DNA of 64,000 bases from Psilocybe azurescens (GCA_023853785.1 JAJIRX010000782.1:62001-126000), one strand, 5' to 3'; counted from the first letter of the stretch, positions 24,274 through 36,633 are shown. Program-made: numbers and translations. Notes: a model not told the origin generated them from the letters alone.

Positions 24274-24275
24274 TG

Positions 24276-24280
24276 TTTTT
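24276..24280 (+). terminator. Pol III T-run terminator of tRNA-Ala
   Basis: TTTTT begins three bases after the tRNA end and is followed by a second run of six T. Confidence 0.7.
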
Positions 24281-24566
24281 ATTTTTTAAGTTTTGTGATC
24301 GTAACCATTTAACATCGAGACTTGTTCAAAAATTTCGAGAACTGTATACTGTTTCAATGGCCAGACGTAATTCTACTCAGATTCAAGTTCGCCGCTCAAC
24401 TTGTGTTGATCGCCTTCGGATGATCCCGAGGGACTACTGTTTCTTTTCATCTCCGTCCATTCAACCGTGATGCGCTTCTTGAACGCGTCTTCGACGATGA
24501 CATGATTCATACAGAAAACTCGTTTTATTTGTGCTGACATATCTTGCCTGATTTACTGACGCTCTC

Positions 24567-26264
24567 ATGACTACTACGGTTCCAAACCAGGCCAAAAGCC
24601 GGTGGTATATATCGGTTCTCATGAACTGGCCAAGGTACAGTCTTGTCTGTCTCGCTGAAGAACAAGATCTAATGGAAAGCCCTAGATATCTTCCTTGCTC
24701 CCATCGAACAAAAACCGATCGATGATCGTGCACTCTTTGATCAGTTCGCTGGGGCTTATGGGCCCAGATGCCTCGCAGACGAGACGGCTTCAAGTCGTCA
24801 CGCCTAGGAAGGCGACCTATAAGGATCTGGCGATTTACCACACTCGCGACTACCTGGAGGTTGTGCTTGACGCGAAGAACTCGGATGCTAATCCGGAGAC
24901 GCGTAGTCTATCCGTGGATGCGGAGTTTGGGCTTTCAGACGTGATTATCATTTGTTCGACTCGGATGCATGAATCCGGTTACAAACCTATTGCGGTTTAC
25001 TTTAACCGTCCTTTTTTTTTTTTGTGTAGGATTGCCCGATGTTTGAAGGCCTTGCCGATTACGTACACATTGTCGCTGGCGCAACGCTTACAGCAGTCAC
25101 AGCATTACAGCAGGATCTGACCGATATTGCCATATGCTGGGATGGCGGAAGGTGAACACATCCTTTTTCCGACTATCTGTTGTCTGAACATACGTGTTCT
25201 TGCGTTACCGCTTAGACACCATGCGCGAAAGTCTCAGGCATCGGGTTTCTGCTATGTGGCGGACTGCATATTGGCCATACTTGCGCTAAAGCGAATACCG
25301 GTATCGCCAGTGGTTCATCGGCCTGATCCTCAGCAGTCGGCTTTTCTTCTTAAGAAACTGCGCGTTATGTATCTTGATCTCGACTTACATTTCTCTGACG
25401 CTGTTTCTGAAGCATTTTATTCTCCGACTTCATCATCATTAACGCCCCAAATATTGGTACTATACGGATTGTTCAGATTCTTGGAGACCTTTGTTAATCA
25501 ATATGCTCTGCAGACTCTCAGTATACACCACGCATCTCCTGGCTTCTTCCCGGTCTCAGAGCGCAGCGAGCTACCTGACACTTATAGGCCCGACTTTGAT
25601 CCGTTCACGCTGTCAATACCCCTTCGGCAAGGCGCGTCTAGCGCAACCTACGCTAAGATATGGCCCATCGTGGAACGCGTCAAGGACGCTTTTAATCCGG
25701 ACTACACCGTGATCCAATGTGGGGTCGATGGCCTCGCCGGCGATCCATGTTCAACGTTTAACTGGTCCCTGGGCGGATCAGAGGGCTCCATGGGGTGGTG
25801 CATCCAGAGGATCTTGACTGAATGGTCGGGTAAAAAACTTCTGCTTGGTGGAGGTGAGAAATGGGTTCGGTACCCTGAATGTCCTCGAAATACTAATCGA
25901 CAGCAAGGTGGCTACAATTCGCCGAACGTCGCCAGGGCTTGGGCATATTTAACTTCCATAGCTGTGAGCTGACAGATGATAATTTGCTCCTTGTTCACTT
26001 ATTTCCTCCCATCTTGGAATAGATCGAAAATCCATTAAACTTGGAGACAGAGATTCCGGATCACACGGGCTTCCCGCTATACAGCCCTTCCTTTACGGTA
26101 AGCAGCCCTGACGAGAAGATATTAAGTCGCTAATATAAACCGCCTGCTAGCTTGATGTCCCTGCTGGGAACATGTCTGACCACAACACCGACGAATACTT
26201 ATCATCAATTCGATCCAACTTTGACGATATACTAATCGCATTGCAGACAAGACTAAACACATGA
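24567..26264 (+). CDS. Class I histone deacetylase (HDAC8/Hos1-like)
   Basis: A zinc-dependent deacetylase of histone lysines. Domain blocks in order: VVYIGSHELAK, LLPSNKNRSMIVHSLI, HTRDYLEVVLD, AEFGL, DCPMFEGLADYVHIVAGATL, DIAICWDGGRHHARKSQASG with the catalytic HH pair, FCYVADC, YLDLDLHFSDAVSEAF with the zinc Asp/His, IHHASPGFFP, CGVDGLAGDP with the second zinc Asp region, and LLLGGGGYN. Introns are in phase. From the first ATG (24567) the frame reads MTTTVPNQAK, then is off by one before PVVYIG. One extra A in the AAAA run (24594-24597) would give MTTTVPNQAKKPVVYIG. This is probably a base-call error rather than a pseudogene, since the rest is intact. Confidence 0.86.
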
Positions 26265-26319
26265 TAAACAATACATAGATAATCCCTAAATTTTGTGGTC
26301 CTTTTCCTTGGGCCGCTCT

Positions 26320-29300
26320 TCAAGACGCGGTGAATGTCAAAACGCTCACACTAACCGCCGGTGCGTTGTAATTGAAGGTCTTTCCGGTGGTGATGTTGCT
26401 CGTTACTGGCACGATGAGGTTGGGGTTAGTTGGGGTATTGCTGGCAGTTCCTGCTCCTGTCAAAACCTGTGCTGTACCAGTCGACGACACCGTGTTGAAG
26501 GGCAGGACAAAGGTCAGAGTGGCCGCGGAGGCTGCAGTATTAGACACCTTGAGATACAGATGAGATAGGTTTCTCTGGATGAAAAGAAAGAAAGTTCTGA
26601 CCTTGATGATGATTTGATTGCCAGACGTCTTGCGAACTACACTCCAGAACAGTGTTCCTGTCTTTGAGGGTAGAGTGCTAGGGATGTAAGAGTCGCCGCG
26701 GTTAAGACTGAATAGCTGAAAGACGATGAGAAGACTCGTGAGCTAAGAAATTCAGACAAATTCAATGACACTTACCTTCTGCACATAAAAGCTCGTAGAT
26801 CGGTACACGTTTCCAGTACTGCAGAGCAGAGTAAACGGTAAGGACTTGGCCTGTGAAGAAGTATCACTTACTCGAAGGCCAAAAGGTTGGGGGTCTTGAG
26901 ACTGCGTTAGTCAGACTTTCAATAGTAAATTCAAAGGAAGGAGCGCACCCATTGGTTGTTGGTAACATGCTGACAATAGGTAACACATTATTATCAATAA
27001 CACCCAAAGATTCTTCCTGGGACTTACCCCAAGGAGAGGAGCATAAGACGCAGCAAAGCTATGTGCGGAAAACATTAGTGCTGCAATATTCATGACGTAG
27101 GCGAGGGCAATTACACAATGTCGCTGTTCCTTTCCAATCCTGTCATAAACGCAGCTTCTCCAGCAGAGCCTGGTATCGAAGGTTCAGATATACAGTACTG
27201 AACCAAAATAGGAATGATTGCTCAGAGTGGTACCTTGCATTATAGGGAATGAGAAACGGCCTGTGCCTATTGCTCCAAACAAATTGCTGGCATTGGTAGA
27301 AATAGCCGCATACTCTCCCTGTATCAAAAGGCCCAATTAGTTCCAGCCAAGGTAATGTCCGATCGCCTCTAGTACCTCAAAGTATTTGGTGCCATTTCGC
27401 TATGTATATCTTAATCAGCCAATGACCATAGTCCAAAGTTCTGATGCTCACCTGGAACCCATCATAATAGAATGAGTTCTGAGCAAACCAAGCTTGAAGG
27501 GGGGCTCAGATATTTCGGTGGAGATAATAGCACAGCACTCACTTGGACTTTGGTAGACGTGGACATCATATTCAGTAGGGACTGGGGAGAGGACGGGGTT
27601 AAAAGCGAGGGAGGTCGCAATGAAGTCTACACAAAATAGTGAGACCGACAAAATAGAGATAAAGCATACAAAAAACTTACGGATGTTCGGGAACTGCGCT
27701 TTCAATGCTGTGACGAAATCGTGCCACCTGTAAGTGTATCTGAACAAGTAGATTATTCATTCGGTTGTTGAAATTTGTAGGTACCGTGTATAGTAGCTAC
27801 TCACGTTGATGCAGCGAAGTTGTCCTAATAGGTTAATTTAACGGTGTGAATACTGGCGGGTTACGCTCAAAGGTCCAGGACCTACCTCGTTTCCGACTTC
27901 CACAAAGTTCAAGGTGAAAGGTTCAGGATGCCCAAGAGAGGATCGGAGGGCCGCTGAGATGATTCATCAAATGTCAGGGTGAAAATAAATCAAAGACAAG
28001 ACTCACCAGCTGCGCTCTTTGTTGGATCACCAACTACGAAATTGATCTATTGAAATAATCAGAAAAGTGAAGTACCATGTGAAAAGTATGATCCTTGCCT
28101 GGTCAATTGCTTGCTGGATATATGGAGAAAGTTGAGCCTCTGGAAGACTTGCGCCATTGAGAGAATATCCTGCGTACAATGAGCATATGTTATAGTAGAA
28201 AGGTTGGGAAAGGGTTTACCTGACCACACAGCCATAATGGGTTGCATTCCAACATCCTCGCACCAGTTTAGATATTCAAACAATCCAAGGCCACTTAAGC
28301 AACGAATCGTATCAGCAATAAAAGATAGAGAGGTAGCGGAATATCTTACTCGGTATTGGCGTAACCCCAGTCACCAACTCGCCCTGTAAATTGAAAGTTT
28401 CAGTAGGATATAGGAGTGAAACAGTTCGTTAAAATAGTACCTGGTCGACTCAGAATAGGTCCCACCTAAAGTACGGAGGAGTTTTGTAAGCGTGAGCTAA
28501 CTCCTTGGGAGCAGTCATCATAAGATTACCGTTGCATTCCACTGCCACCTTGTGGCCGCTGTTTGGCCTTCCAGATTATTTCCCCCAGGCAAACGGAAGA
28601 ATGAAGGACCCATCTCAGCTAAAGCCTGGAATCATTCGGTATCAGTAGAGCAAGATGAGACGTAAGGACAATAGGAAGAGTAACCTCAGCTATATCAGCT
28701 CGCATTCCGTTCTGTCTGTTCTTAAAGGTAGGTGGGAAAAGAGAAAACATGGCGAAGTTGATGGTTTGGCCAGCGGCAGACCCCCATCAACAGTCACAGA
28801 GAAGACGTTTGAGGTGCTACTTGCACTTGTGCTGGGTGTTATCGAGACTGATACTTGTTTCCAAGTGGTTTGTGATCCTGAGAGTTGGACAGATGCCGAT
28901 CCAAAGACTTGTCCTGAGGTGGCTTGGAGGCTTATGAGTGCACTTCCGCTGAAAGACGAGCTAGTCGGGAATCTGTAGTAGAAAGACGCCGTGTATGTCG
29001 ATTTTGCAGTGATTTTGATACCTGGAGAGAATATTCAGTTGTTTTATGAAGTATCATGCTTGAGCCGCGTACCGGAGTAGCCAGTATTCAAGAATCCTAC
29101 TTGACCAGATTTACCGCTCGGTACTGTTACATGTAGCGCGTTTGGGAGAGCAGAGGAAACTGGCGTGGTCTCTTTGATAACGGATATTGTGGCTCCGTTT
29201 ACAGCTTGCCATGCATTCAAAGCTGCAGACGACCCTGGTTTGTTTTCAGTGTTATAATCATTGGGACTGGTTTTACTATAGAGTATTTACCTGGAGTGAC

Positions 29301-29724
29301 CTGCTGGAAAGCGCGATTCTGAAGAACTGGAAGCACAAACTTAGAAGAGAAAAGCGGTCTACGTCCAAAGTTGTGCTCACGTTCGGCATAGAGCCCTCCG
29401 TCTCCGCTCTGTGAGAATACGGTGGAATTTGAAAATGATTAGGTACCATGTTAGAGCATTGGCGGAGTCTTCTTACGTGCTATAGAGATTGTGCATTGGT
29501 ATGAATGTCAGGATTATCTAAATGCACATGACGCACGCTTATGTCTTCAAACATCTGTCCCCCTAGACATCAAATCAACATCGCTCTAAAGACGGGAGTA
29601 ACACCAACGTACAAAGGGTGGTAGGGATAGAGTGGCTCGCTGTCGCACTAACAGTGACCGTCACCGCTAGACTCGTCCTGGCGAGGACCAGTAGGTACAG
29701 TACAAAGCGCACAATATTCCACAT
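26320..29724 (-). CDS. GH51 alpha-L-arabinofuranosidase, full length
   Basis: A secreted hemicellulose side-chain-cleaving enzyme encoded by about 20 small exons. The start gives a signal peptide ([20 protein letters not shown]) followed by [45 protein letters not shown]. The catalytic part includes [34 protein letters not shown] with the acid/base Glu in [43 protein letters not shown], and GEYAAIS with the probable nucleophile. It ends with the beta domain seen in the 5' copy of this window. Junctions checked join in phase and no frame break was found. The stop is 55 bp from the stop of the convergent HDAC gene, so the 3' UTRs should overlap. Confidence 0.92.
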
Positions 29725-30759
29725 TTTTCAGGTTAGATGTCCACGGATAGCACCAGTATGAAGTGAGTTGCTACTCATCAGCCTTTTGGAACTGGTTTTA
29801 TAGTCTGAAATCCGGCCTGACAGGTTTGGAGCGTCTGTAATTCGTGTTCTTTTGTGCCATGGAAAGCTAGCGTCATGATGAACTTCATGGATGTGGTTCG
29901 TTGAGGAGTCCTGAATGCGTTAAATTGAATGCAGACCAAATAAAGCACACGCATGCTCTGACCTTGTGTGACGATTTACATCGCGTGCATCTAACAGTAC
30001 CCGCAACGAACTGCTGGAGCACTGAACCCCTGAAGATGAAGACAGAACCAGGACGGCCGCCGTTCTGTCGCATAGATCTCGAGCCACCCAATACATTGCA
30101 TTAGAAGGGAAAAAAGCTACTAAGAATGGATCGAAAAGATCATGGACGTGACAAGAGTCCAAGTCCACTTGTCCAAGAAGCCTGTGGCCGATAAAAATAG
30201 GAGACACGTCCCATGGTACTTGCGCTGGTTGAAAATAAGATGCCAGCGCAACTCGGAACCATATGACCTCGAAGGTTTTCGAATTATGAACGAAGTAATT
30301 GGAAGCGATTAATCGTGCTAGAGAACTAGACAATTGAGAATCGAAGTTGTTATGCCTTGATATGCGACTGCGAGGTACGGTTTGGAAAGGTCAGGTCTTG
30401 AGCCCGTCGACTGTGATGTCATGCCCCACTGTGGATTATGCATTGATCTCAGCTGAAAAAGGTGCCTTTCAAGACCAATTCAAGACAGCACATTTGTGCA
30501 AGCAAGCGTTGGTCAACAGGTAGCGTACATCCGGCTGCTTACAAATCAAATCATTCTAACGACCAGTGATAGCCAAGCGGAAAATGAATTCGGCTTACGT
30601 TTCGGAAGAATGTCCGCATATCGTCTTCCGGGAATCACCCCTATTGCCAATTTGTCGAAAATCTGCAAGGTTATGCTGTTATGATTTTTATTTCTATGGC
30701 AAATCTCAGACTACTTAAGCCAGAAAGTAGTCCAAACGAGTCCTGAGCAGCGAACAACA
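29725..30759. other. Divergent intergenic region between GH51 and the first reductase
   Basis: About 1 kb holding both promoters. The overlapping open frames at 29885-30333 (both strands) and the one at 30496-30684 show no recognisable motif or splice context. Confidence 0.45.
29796..29802 (-). promoter_or_regulatory. TATA box of the GH51 gene
   Basis: TATAAAA on the minus strand, about 72 bp before the ATG at 29724, a normal distance for fungal core promoters. Confidence 0.55.
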
Positions 30760-31704
30760 ATGACAACACTCATTACAGGTGGAACTGGAAAAACAGGGAT
30801 CGCTCTCGCCAGGCTTCTCCAACAAGCGGGACATCCCATTCTCATTGCCTCTCGTTCTGGTAAGGCGCCCGAGCCATTCAAAGTGGTTGAATTCGATTGG
30901 CTCGACCCGACAACCTTTCAAAACCCTTTCCAGGCCAATACTACCATCGACAAACTCTACCTTATATCACCCCCGTTTTCGATTCCATACGCCATGTAAA
31001 ACCATTCCTCGACTTCGCTGTCTCTCAGGGAGTGAAACGATTTGTCGCCGTGACAAGTACCCAGTCTAACCCCGGAGATGTCCCCTGGGCACGATCCACC
31101 AATGTCTTCTAGATTTAAAAGTGGATTACGCCATCCTTAGGCCCACTTGGTTCATCGGTAAGTCGGGATCTGGCGTGAGCCCTCTACCAATGTCATTTGA
31201 TAAATATGTTAGAGAATTTCTCCACCAACTTCTACATGAGTATCAGAGAAAAGAATGAAATCTTCTCCTCAGCAGAAGATGGACGTGTTCCTTTCGTGTC
31301 AGCTGAAGACATCGCCCAAGCCGCTTTCGACGCCTTCACCGCTGAGAAATCCCCCAACAGAGACTACTTCTTGGTTGGACCAGAGCTTTACTCATACGAC
31401 GAGGTAAATCATATTGACCTTTCCGATCCCGATGAAATAAATGAACTTTTTTTAGGCCGCTAAACTTCTCTCTTCCGTCCTTGGAAGAGAGATAACGCAC
31501 AAAAGAAACTCGGTCGAGCAGCAAACGCAAATCTTTGGTTATTTCCTAGGTCCAGAGTATTCCAGTCATTTGGCACACATTGAGCACTTGATTGCCTCTG
31601 GCGCAGAAGAACGGGTTTTCAATGAAAGCGAAGAGCGGAAATATGTTGGGAAGCATACTTTGAAGGAGTACTTCCAGGCCAACAAAAATGCGTGGATTAA
31701 ATAG
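30760..31704 (+). CDS. EasG-like NAD(P)-binding reductase, array copy 1 (two frame breaks)
   Basis: A Rossmann-fold enzyme of the NmrA/ergot-alkaloid EasG (TIGR03649-type) family. It starts MTTLITGGTGKTGIALARLL with the nucleotide loop GGTGKTG. Later blocks are FDWLDPTTFQNPF, HVKPFLDFAV, GVKRFVAVTSTQSNPGD, DYAILRPTWFI, then after an intron ENFSTNFYMSIRE, GRVPFVSAEDIAQAAFDAF, and after a second intron AAKLLSSVLGREITHKR to GKHTLKEYFQANKNAWIK. Two single-base gaps break the frame: in the C run at 30970-30974 (six C would restore SPPVFDSIRHV) and at about 31093 (GCACG-ATC). Either the gene is dying or these are base-call errors. Three paralogues follow in tandem. Confidence 0.78.
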
Positions 31705-32144
31705 GCCAGACTTCTGAAATGTAAAACAGTGTCATGGCTCGCAAATGGCTCGTACAGAAACGTGGGCGAAATGGTGTATTTATATCGTAATGGATGTTTA
31801 ATTGCGGTGTGACCAGTCCAGGCCTTCCTCCCCTTGAAGCCCACAACCTATGTACAAAGAACGCTTCACTATGCCAGTTTTCACAGGGTGATCATCAAAA
31901 GCCAGCGGATCACGTCGGCTTAGACATTTTGGCATCGGGCAGTAAGAGGGGAGCAAGCTTCTCAATGACCAATCAATCCGGTAATCTCTGGACCACTTTG
32001 TCAGCTTCTACGAGATTGTGATGACTTACACCGGGAACGCCAAGAATAGCATACGCGCGTCGCGTTTTCAATCTACATAAAGTTCAATTATCTAATCAGG
32101 AATACAGATAAACAGCATAACGGTTTATCCACTGCTTTACTGAA
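31705..32144. other. Intergenic between reductase copies 1 and 2
   Basis: 3' UTR of copy 1 and promoter of copy 2. No gene is supported; the 31566-31844 minus frame is the reverse of copy 1. Confidence 0.5.
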
Positions 32145-33099
32145 ATGGCCATCCCTCATCACAGGCGGAAACGGAAAGACAGGATCTATTCTTGCCAAAC
32201 TCCTCCACCAAGCCGACGTTCCTTTTCTGATCGCTTCGCGTGCTGGAAAGGCGCCCGAATCTTACAAGGCCGTCGCGTTCAACTGGCTCGATCCAACGAC
32301 CTTTGAAAATCCTTTCAAGGTGGATCCAACCATCGACAAAATCTACATCGTTGGTCCAGATAACGTATATGATGCCTTACCCCACATAAAGCCTTTCCTT
32401 GAATTGGCGGTCTCCAAAGGCGTAAAGAGATTCGTTGCCTTGACATCCACCCAGTCTCAGCCTGGTGATCGTCCCTCGGGAGTAATACATCAAGTTTTGC
32501 TGGAGCTTGGAGTGGATTTTACGATCCTCAAGCCCACTTGGTTCATTGGTATGCCAGAGCGCGTTCTCAGCCTGACGAGCTTTGTTCATCTTTTTGGACA
32601 GAAAATTTTGCGACTATGTTCTACATGAGCATCAGGGAGAACGACGAAATCAGCACGACTACAGAAAATGGACGCGTCCCTTTCATCTCCGCTCAAGACA
32701 TAGCAGAGGCTGCATTCAAGGCCTTGACCTCAGAGAAAACCCTTGAGCAAGAATATTTAATTCTGGGCCCTGAACTTCACTCGTATGACGATGTGAGCCT
32801 TATTGATTTTTTTGAATGACTGAGTAATTAAATATAAAACCTCAATCTAGGCTGCCAAGCTGCTTTCAACCGTTCTGGGGAGAACCATAACACACAGGAA
32901 GATTTCAGTAGACGAGAAAACACAGGCACTCAGCCATTTTCTGGTCCCCGAATACGCAGCATACCTCGCCAACATCGAACATCTAATTGCTGGAGGTTCA
33001 GAGGAAAAGTTTACCCATGAAGCCAGTGATCGCAAGTTCGTGGGGAAGCGTACTTTGTTAAAATTCTTCCAGGAAAATAAGAAACTGTGGATGAGATGA
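32145..33099 (+). CDS. EasG-like NAD(P)-binding reductase, array copy 2 (frame break after the start)
   Basis: Same family and intron positions as copy 1. Blocks: LITGGNGKTGSILAKLLHQA, FNWLDPTTFENPFKVDPTID, HIKPFLELAVSKGVKRFVAL, DFTILKPTWFI, intron, ENFATMFYMSIREN, GRVPFISAQDIAEAAFKAL, intron, AAKLLSTVLGRTITHRK to GKRTLLKFFQENKKLWMR. The nucleotide loop is GGNGKTG where the three paralogues have GGTGKTG. The ATG at 32145 is out of frame with the body because of CCC at 32153-32155; with CC it reads MAILITGG. No other in-frame ATG was found, so the one-base surplus is decisive for whether this copy is expressed. Confidence 0.77.
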
Positions 33100-33467
33100 G
33101 ATGATGTACTAGCTATCATATCCATGTCGGTGCCCTATAGCTTAAATACGAGTCTCTGTGCCGTGAATATAGTTATCTGGTCATACAACTTGTCTGTCAA
33201 TCTTGTGCCGAGTTAACCGTTCATCCGTGAGGTCACTGATAAACAATCGCTTGCACCATAAATCATTGATCAATAACTATTAATAACAATCGCTATGTAT
33301 AGTACGGAATGCTGCGGAATCCGAAATACAACACGCAAAGCGTGCGCAACGCAGCCAGTGTCAAACACTCTTTGTCAAGTCTAACGGTAGATATGGATAT
33401 AAAATGAACCTAGACGAAGTGAAGAAAGTATCTACACACATTTACATATCGTCCAAGCACAGCAGAC
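33100..33467. other. Intergenic, promoter of reductase copy 3
   Basis: AT-rich, no gene. A TATA box lies at 33398-33404. Confidence 0.5.
33398..33404 (+). promoter_or_regulatory. TATA box of reductase copy 3
   Basis: TATAAAA, 64-70 bp before the ATG at 33468. Confidence 0.55.
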
Positions 33468-34435
33468 ATGACTATACTCGTCACCGGAGGAACAGGAAAA
33501 ACAGGGTCTATTCTTGCCAAATTGCTTCATCAAGCCGGCATCCCCGTAGTCATTGCTTCCCGCTCAGCCAAAGCAATCGAACCTTTCAAATCGGCCAAGT
33601 TCGACTGGTCCGACCCGACAACATTCGAGAACCCTTTCAAGGCCGATTCAAGCATCGACAAGGTCTACGTCGTCAGCCCGGACGGACTGTACGATGTTAT
33701 TCCTGTCATGAAGCCTTTCCTAGAATACGCTGTCTCCAAAGGCGTGAAGAGGTTCGTTGCGTTGACGGGCTCTCAATTTAATCCTGTCGATGGTCCATCA
33801 GGTGCTACTCGTCAATGTGTAGTGAGCCTCGGAGTTGACTATACCATTCTTCGGGCAAGTTGGTTTATGGGTCAGCCATCCTCATTTGCTTTTTGAACAC
33901 CGACGAGAATGATTGCCAACTGACGCCCCTTGTTCAGATAACTTTTCCAACGGCTTTGACAGAACCATCAGAGAGAGCAATGAGCTCTGTACATGCGGAG
34001 AAGATGGAAAGGTTCCGTTCGTAGCCGCCCAAGACATTGCACAAGCTGCTTTTGACGCGTTAACGGCCGACAAAAGTCCCAATAAAGACCTATACATTGT
34101 AGGACCGGAACTCTTTTCGCATGACGAAGTAAGTTAAGCCAGACCTATACCAGTGGTTGCTGCGACTTACATTATCTGCATCAAAGGCTATGCTATTGCT
34201 ATCTCAAGTCCTGGGAAGAGAAATAAAGCACAAACGAGTTTCGGTCGAGCACCAGAGGAATGTCTATAGTGGCATCATGCCTGCAGATTTCGCGATCTAC
34301 CTTGCCGGGCTCGAACATATGCTTGCAGTAGGATCAGAAGAGAGAGTTTTCAACGAGACAGATGATAAGAAGGTAGTGGGGAAACACACCTTAATGGAGT
34401 ACTTTGAAGCAAACAAGAGCGTATGGATGAAGTAG
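33468..34435 (+). CDS. EasG-like NAD(P)-binding reductase, array copy 3 (intact)
   Basis: The only copy of the four with an uninterrupted reading. It starts MTILVTGGTGKTGSILAKLL and continues IASRSAKAIEPFKSAKFDWS, DPTTFENPFKADSSIDKVYV, VMKPFLEYAVSKGVKRFVAL, DYTILRASWFM. After the intron (3' end at about 33938) comes DNFSNGFDRTIRESNE, then GKVPFVAAQDIAQAAFDAL and YIVGPELFSHDE. After the second intron come AMLLLSQVLGREIKHKR and the conserved end VVGKHTLMEYFEANKSVWMK. About 285 residues, the family's usual length. Characterised relatives reduce an iminium or enal in ergot alkaloid synthesis; the substrate here is unknown. Confidence 0.86.
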
Positions 34436-35075
34436 GCTTTAACCCGTCTTCCCAAGTCAATCTGGCATAGGCCCTAGTTACGCATAAATTTTTATGTTAC
34501 TCAACTAGCAATTAAATATGACGACTTCTCATTCAATTTACAAGCTATTCGTTCGCCTTCTTGGATGATTATAGATCTAAAGCAACTTGGAAACCAATTC
34601 TATGATGGCATCAGGTCCCAGAATGGCCATTGAATTTCTAAATCAAGCTTAGGAGCAACGTGTGGGGAAAGATCCTATGCAGACCTAACGAACTATTACA
34701 AACAAAATAACAGCGCACTATGCACGTCTTAAATCCAGTGAGCCCAGTGAGCACCGCTAAGTTACGCCTATAGGTACGAACTACGGCGACCCCCTCCTCA
34801 TACGGCCCAACAAGGAAACATTGTTTCTCTTGTTCTTTTTTATACGTCGACACATTCCCCCTCCTTACCGACAATACTTCCGGGCTGCACTACTATCTTG
34901 TTTTATTCTCACCTGTCGAATAGAATAAATACTTATCTCATGTCCACCGTCATGAGCCACAAGTCGATTCTCATAACTGTCAGCGTCACATGGCTCACCG
35001 CACACTAGAATAATGCTATATATAAGAAAATGACGGCCGAGGCATCAGAGATCGTTACGCGTCTCCCCAAAGATT
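34436..35075. other. Intergenic between reductase copies 3 and 4
   Basis: No gene recognised. The minus frame at 34638-34874 is unsupported. The promoter of copy 4 with a TATA box is at the right end. Confidence 0.45.
35016..35026 (+). promoter_or_regulatory. TATA box of reductase copy 4
   Basis: ctatatataag, 50-60 bp upstream of the ATG at 35076. Confidence 0.55.
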
Positions 35076-36038
35076 ATGACAATACTCCTCACAGGCGGAA
35101 CAGGAAAGACGGGACTCGCTCTTGCGGAGCTCCTACATGAGTCGGGCCACTCGCTTCTTATAACCTCTCGCACTGGCAGAGCTCCAGAGCCTTACAAAGC
35201 AGTCAAGTTCGACTGGTTTGATCGAACAACATTTGAAGCACCCTTTCAATCGGATCCCAACATTGACAAGGTGTTTCTAATCGATCCTCCTGCCTTCGAT
35301 GTATTACCCCACGTGAAGCCATTCATCGACATGGCCATATCCAAAGGAGTGAGGCGATTTGTTGCAGTCACAACGACACAAACAAATCCTGGTGATATAC
35401 CACTTGGGAGGGTACATCAGTACTTACTGGATCTTGGAGTCGATTACGCCGTTCTTAGGCCTACGTGGTTTATTGGTGAGTCGTGGCCGATACGAGACCC
35501 GCATTAACTGATAGAAGTGTGGTTTAGAGAACTTCGGGACAGATCTTCAACCGAGTATAAGGGACAATGACGAGATATCTTCATCAGGGGGAGGATGGAA
35601 AAGTGCCTTTTGTATCGGTTAAAGATATAGCGAGAGCCGCTTTTAATGCTTTGACGGCAAAAGACAGCCTCAACAAGGATATTTTCGTCATTGGGCCCGA
35701 ACTTTATTCATATGATGAGGCAAGCAAATCGCATGATACACCACTTTATTTTGGAACGATTGGAAGTGCTAATTTGGACAAACTGACAGGTTGCCAAACT
35801 GATTTCCTCTGTTGTAGGGCGAGAAATTACGCATAGAAGGAAGTCAGTCCTGCAGCAAGCGGAAGCATTCGAACATTTCCTGAGCCCTGAATACGCCGCT
35901 CATCTAGCTCGTGTGGAGAATTTGATTTCGGAAGGAGGAGAGGAAAAATTCTTTTATGAAAGTGAAGACCGCAAATTTGTGGGCAAGCAAACGTTATCGG
36001 GCTACATTCAGGATAATCGGGGGCTATGGATGAGGTAA
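35076..36038 (+). CDS. EasG-like NAD(P)-binding reductase, array copy 4 (frame break in exon 2)
   Basis: It starts MTILLTGGTGKTGLALAELL; blocks are FDWFDRTTFEAPFQSDPNID, HVKPFIDMAISKGVRRFVAV, DYAVLRPTWFI, intron, ENFGTDLQPSIRDNDEISS. Here the run GGGGG (35587-35591) puts the frame off by one; with four G it continues GEDGKVPFVSVKDIARAAFN as in the paralogues. The second intron has a GC donor (35720-35721) at the same position where copies 1-3 use GT. The last exon reads VAKLISSVVGREITHRR to GKQTLSGYIQDNRGLWMR. This is probably a base-call surplus, otherwise a recent pseudogene. Confidence 0.77.
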
Positions 36039-36633
36039 AATTGCGGCCGTGATGCTCATCTATAATAAGTAGCCAGTCGAGTTTGAATCAATGTCAACTA
36101 AGTACTCATTCAATCTTGTTCTAAGTAGTTCTACGACAGTGCCCGACGGACTTACATAAGACGAAACTGAAAGCTTAGGTGAGATCAGGGTGCTTCTGTT
36201 AATCAGCCGATTTGTGGGAGCCTGGTACTTGATTACTTACCACCTGCTGTGCCAGGCCCACGTCCCAGTGCGATCGCCGACTGATTCTAGACCTCGAGAT
36301 ATGTACTAATGACTACGTTGGATGGCGTTTTGGAAAGTTCAAAAACTCAAGTTCCGTTTTTATCTTCAGAATGACTGTGCTTCCAGTCGGCTTTGTACCA
36401 TTATAAATTCCATCACTTTATTTCCTTAAGTTTGTTACGAATACATTTTGATCATGATGATTAAGCGTTGGCCAAGCACGCAAGAAAGACCAGAAATGAA
36501 CACATCAAATCTCACACTCACTAGTGATAGATCTCAGGTCATCGTTTCGAGAATGAGGCATGGGTCTCCAGTATAAATGATCTAACCTCCAGGATTGCCA
36601 AGCTTACTCGTACACCCAAACTACATTTTATCA
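36039..36633. other. Intergenic between the reductase array and the CmcJ-like gene
   Basis: No open frame with content. Promoter of the CmcJ-like gene is expected at the right end. Confidence 0.5.

Noticed and set aside
29885..30333. Minus-strand frame of up to 137 codons
   Set aside because: Lies in the promoter interval of GH51, has no recognisable domain and is overlapped by equally open plus frames.
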